This document shows, piece by piece, positions 6,429 through 7,873 of a stretch of DNA of 7,873 nucleotides (positions are counted from its first letter, which is position 1; each line of letters opens with the position of its first letter). The notes beneath the pieces are model-generated. The model searched no databases. It worked only from the letters and a program-made list of their open reading frames with translations, and was not told where the DNA came from. Where the stretch lies: assembly GCA_030630685.1 (NCBI GenBank), contig DAOVMN010000091.1, positions 1 to 7,873 on the forward strand. Reading direction: 5' to 3'. The stretch is from Thermoplasmata archaeon. Its GTDB lineage: Archaea; Thermoplasmatota; DAOVMN01. The translations under genes and the position numbers were made by a program.

Positions 6429-6436
6429 CATTTAAA
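6429..6436 (-). promoter_or_regulatory. TATA-like element of the AAA+ ATPase gene
   Basis: TTTAAATG on the minus strand, preceded by purine-rich AAGG as a possible BRE, is centred 28 bases before the ATG at 6405. No Shine-Dalgarno is visible between, so a leaderless transcript is likely. Confidence 0.55.
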
Positions 6437-6720
6437 CCTTTTGTTAAACACCTTCAACAGTTAATCAAATTTCGAAGTATATCTTCAAATCGAGGAAGAC
6501 CATTTTCAGCATTATTTTGGGTAATGTTGCAATAATTAAAAAAAGACCTATTTTTGGGTATTTTACTTTTAGAATCATAATAAAACAATCTTAAACATTA
6601 TGTGTAAATTAAACATTTCCTCAAACAATTCAACAGAAGGGTCCAAAAAATCAAACCTTTCATCACTTTACTAAAAACCTATAATAACTGAGGGGAACTA
6701 CTTTCAGGATTATCTCAAGA

Positions 6721-6745
6721 TGTTTAAATAATGTAACATTAAACA
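6721..6745. promoter_or_regulatory. Inverted repeat, candidate operator
   Basis: TGTTTAA-N11-TTAAACA is a perfect 7-bp inverted repeat with half-site centres 18 bases apart. It encloses most of a second, offset 5-1-5 palindrome (AATGT-A-ACATT, 6730-6740). It ends about 9 bases before the TATA element of the HD gene, a typical place for an activator or repressor dimer. The winged-helix AAA+ protein encoded opposite is a possible binder, which is speculation. Confidence 0.5.
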
Positions 6746-6753
6746 GGATAAAA

Positions 6754-6761
6754 TATAAATA
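6754..6761 (+). promoter_or_regulatory. TATA-like element of the HD phosphohydrolase gene
   Basis: TATAAATA is a near-consensus archaeal TATA box, centred about 28 bases before the ATG at 6786. The sequence just before the ATG is CCTCC, not a ribosome-binding site, so the mRNA is probably leaderless. Confidence 0.7.
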
Positions 6762-6785
6762 CCATCGCAATCTTTAGGTACCTCC

Positions 6786-7873
6786 ATGAAATACATAAGA
6801 GACCCCCTTTATGGGGACATCAAATTAATGGACGAGGAATTCAGGCTTCTCAATACCTTCGAGATGCAGAGGTTGACCAGAATAAAGCAGCTCGGATTAA
6901 AATACCTTGTTTATCCAGGAGCAACACATACCCGTTTCGAGCACAGCCTCGGTGTAAGGTATCTTGCTGAACTTGTTCTACACAGGTCGGGAATTTTTAA
7001 TGCATTCTCAAAAGAAGAAAAACGAATATTTTTCTTAGCAGCCCTGCTCCATGACGTTTCCCATCCATGCTTTTCCCATGAACTGGAAGGGCTTGAATTT
7101 TTCCACAGTCATGAAACCATGAGAGAACACATTCTTAAGGGGGGGATTAAAGACAGCTTGGTCAACCTGATGATTTTTACAGATGAAGAAATACGAAAGG
7201 ACAGAATAAGATTCATTGAGGATGTCCTTAAAGAACAAACCATTGAGGAGTTGTTGGAGTTTTTCAGTTGCAAGGAGTCTGTTTTGTATTCCTTGCTGGA
7301 TAGTGATACCATAGATGTGGATAAGCTGGATTACCTGAAAAGGGATCCATACTATCTCGGTCTTCCCTCTGCAAATTATGATGAGAGGATCTACAGCGCA
7401 TTCCGGATAACAGAGGATACTGGCGGAAACAGGGTCCTTAGTTTTTCAGATGATGATACCTCTCTCGAGGCGATTAATTCGGTGCTTCACGCAAGATATT
7501 GTCTCTACAAGATTGCTTATCTACACCATACCGTCCTGATTGCAGATTCGATGCTTTTTGATGCGGTTAAGGGGTTCCATATGGGGAGAACGGGAACAAT
7601 GGACCTGCCGTTTGTTACCGGAGACGGTGAGTATCTTGAATATCTGAAAAGAGGTATAACGATAAAAAGGGGAGATAAATATGAAGAGATATCCTCCCCT
7701 CCAGAGGTGAAAAGTATAATTAACAGACTCCTATCGAGGAATCTATATAAAAGAGCTTTTGTTCTGGATAACTCGGATTTTTATGCAAAAAGGAGAGTAG
7801 TGCAGATGGAGAAAGATCGAGACTTTGAGAATGATTTTATAAAATTATTTGACGAAGAGGACAAGGTGATGCC
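6786..7873 (+). CDS. HD-domain phosphohydrolase, SAMHD1/dGTPase-like, 3' end outside window
   Basis: The first 362 residues are present with no stop before the edge. The opening (YIRDPLYGDIKL, then QRLTRIKQLG) and the HD core match the family of dNTP triphosphohydrolase-like proteins that includes SAMHD1. Metal ligands: H53 in HTRFEHSLGVRYL, H89-D90 in LLHDVSHPCFSHEL, and D182 in DVDKLDYLKRD. Histidines at 93 and 98 and the HSHE at 107-110 correspond to the active-site histidines of SAMHD1. Family members hydrolyse dNTPs or related nucleotides in the cytoplasm, often as nucleotide-regulated oligomers; the substrate here cannot be read from sequence. An allosteric region would lie in the later part, which is incomplete. 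Low G+C and divergent pairing with an AAA+ ATPase gene suggest an accessory module. The start is fixed by the TATA element and by the conserved N-terminus beginning at residue 3. Confidence 0.88.
   Translation, partial: MKYIRDPLYGDIKLMDEEFRLLNTFEMQRLTRIKQLGLKYLVYPGATHTRFEHSLGVRYLAELVLHRSGIFNAFSKEEKRIFFLAALLHDVSHPCFSHELEGLEFFHSHETMREHILKGGIKDSLVNLMIFTDEEIRKDRIRFIEDVLKEQTIEELLEFFSCKESVLYSLLDSDTIDVDKLDYLKRDPYYLGLPSANYDERIYSAFRITEDTGGNRVLSFSDDDTSLEAINSVLHARYCLYKIAYLHHTVLIADSMLFDAVKGFHMGRTGTMDLPFVTGDGEYLEYLKRGITIKRGDKYEEISSPPEVKSIINRLLSRNLYKRAFVLDNSDFYAKRRVVQMEKDRDFENDFIKLFDEEDKVM

Larger units (their letters stand above)
6406..6785. other. AT-rich divergent intergenic region with repeated TTAAACA heptamers
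   Basis: These 380 bases hold no credible gene. TTAAACA occurs on the plus strand at 6444-6450, 6591-6597, 6609-6615 and 6739-6745, and on the minus strand at 6721-6727. Degenerate copies (TCAAACA near 6621, TTAAACC near 6432) are also present. An A-run lies at about 6537-6544. Both flanking promoters lie at its ends. The region is a control region for both genes, and because one neighbour is Cdc6-like it could also be a replication-origin-like site. No canonical origin-recognition-box sequence was seen. Both readings are inference. Confidence 0.5.

Overview
The window most likely comes from an archaeon. The clearest marker is purP, the ATP-grasp formate-dependent FAICAR (IMP precursor) synthetase known from archaea. 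Five genes also have a TATA-like element about 25-29 bases before the ATG and no convincing Shine-Dalgarno, the pattern of leaderless archaeal transcripts. Zinc-ribbon, proline-rich membrane proteins like the one at 1163-2506 recall Thermoplasmatota, but that placement is an inference.

Left part (1-2506): the proline/tyrosine/glutamine-rich tail of a gene entering from the left overlaps by ATGA with a small two-helix membrane protein. Convergent to these is a 447-residue protein. It has an N-terminal zinc ribbon, a 9-residue charged repeat encoded by a 27-bp DNA repeat, a proline/tyrosine-rich linker, a transmembrane helix, a carboxypeptidase-regulatory-like beta domain and C-terminal membrane helices. 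A 318-base gap (2507-2824) follows, with a possible unidentified gene relic.

Middle (2825-4910): purP on the minus strand and a xylose-isomerase/AP-endonuclease-2-like TIM-barrel gene on the plus strand diverge from a 185-base region carrying a TATA-like element for each. The TIM-barrel gene has a one-base frameshift near its 3' end: the family C-terminus is intact but in another frame. Between it and the next gene lies a previously hidden remnant of a DUF488 gene, with a stop where tryptophan is expected and both ends missing.

Right part (5095-7873): a Cdc6/STAND-like AAA+ ATPase (minus) and an HD-domain, SAMHD1/dGTPase-like phosphohydrolase (plus, running off the end) diverge from a 380-base, very AT-rich intergenic region. 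That region has five TTAAACA heptamers, two of them forming an inverted repeat just upstream of the HD gene's TATA element. Base composition drops from roughly 48-60% G+C in sampled lines of the middle to roughly 37-42% here. The pair therefore looks like an acquired accessory module next to gene debris. A nucleotide-depleting defence role, or a replication-origin-like site beside a Cdc6-like gene, are hypotheses only.
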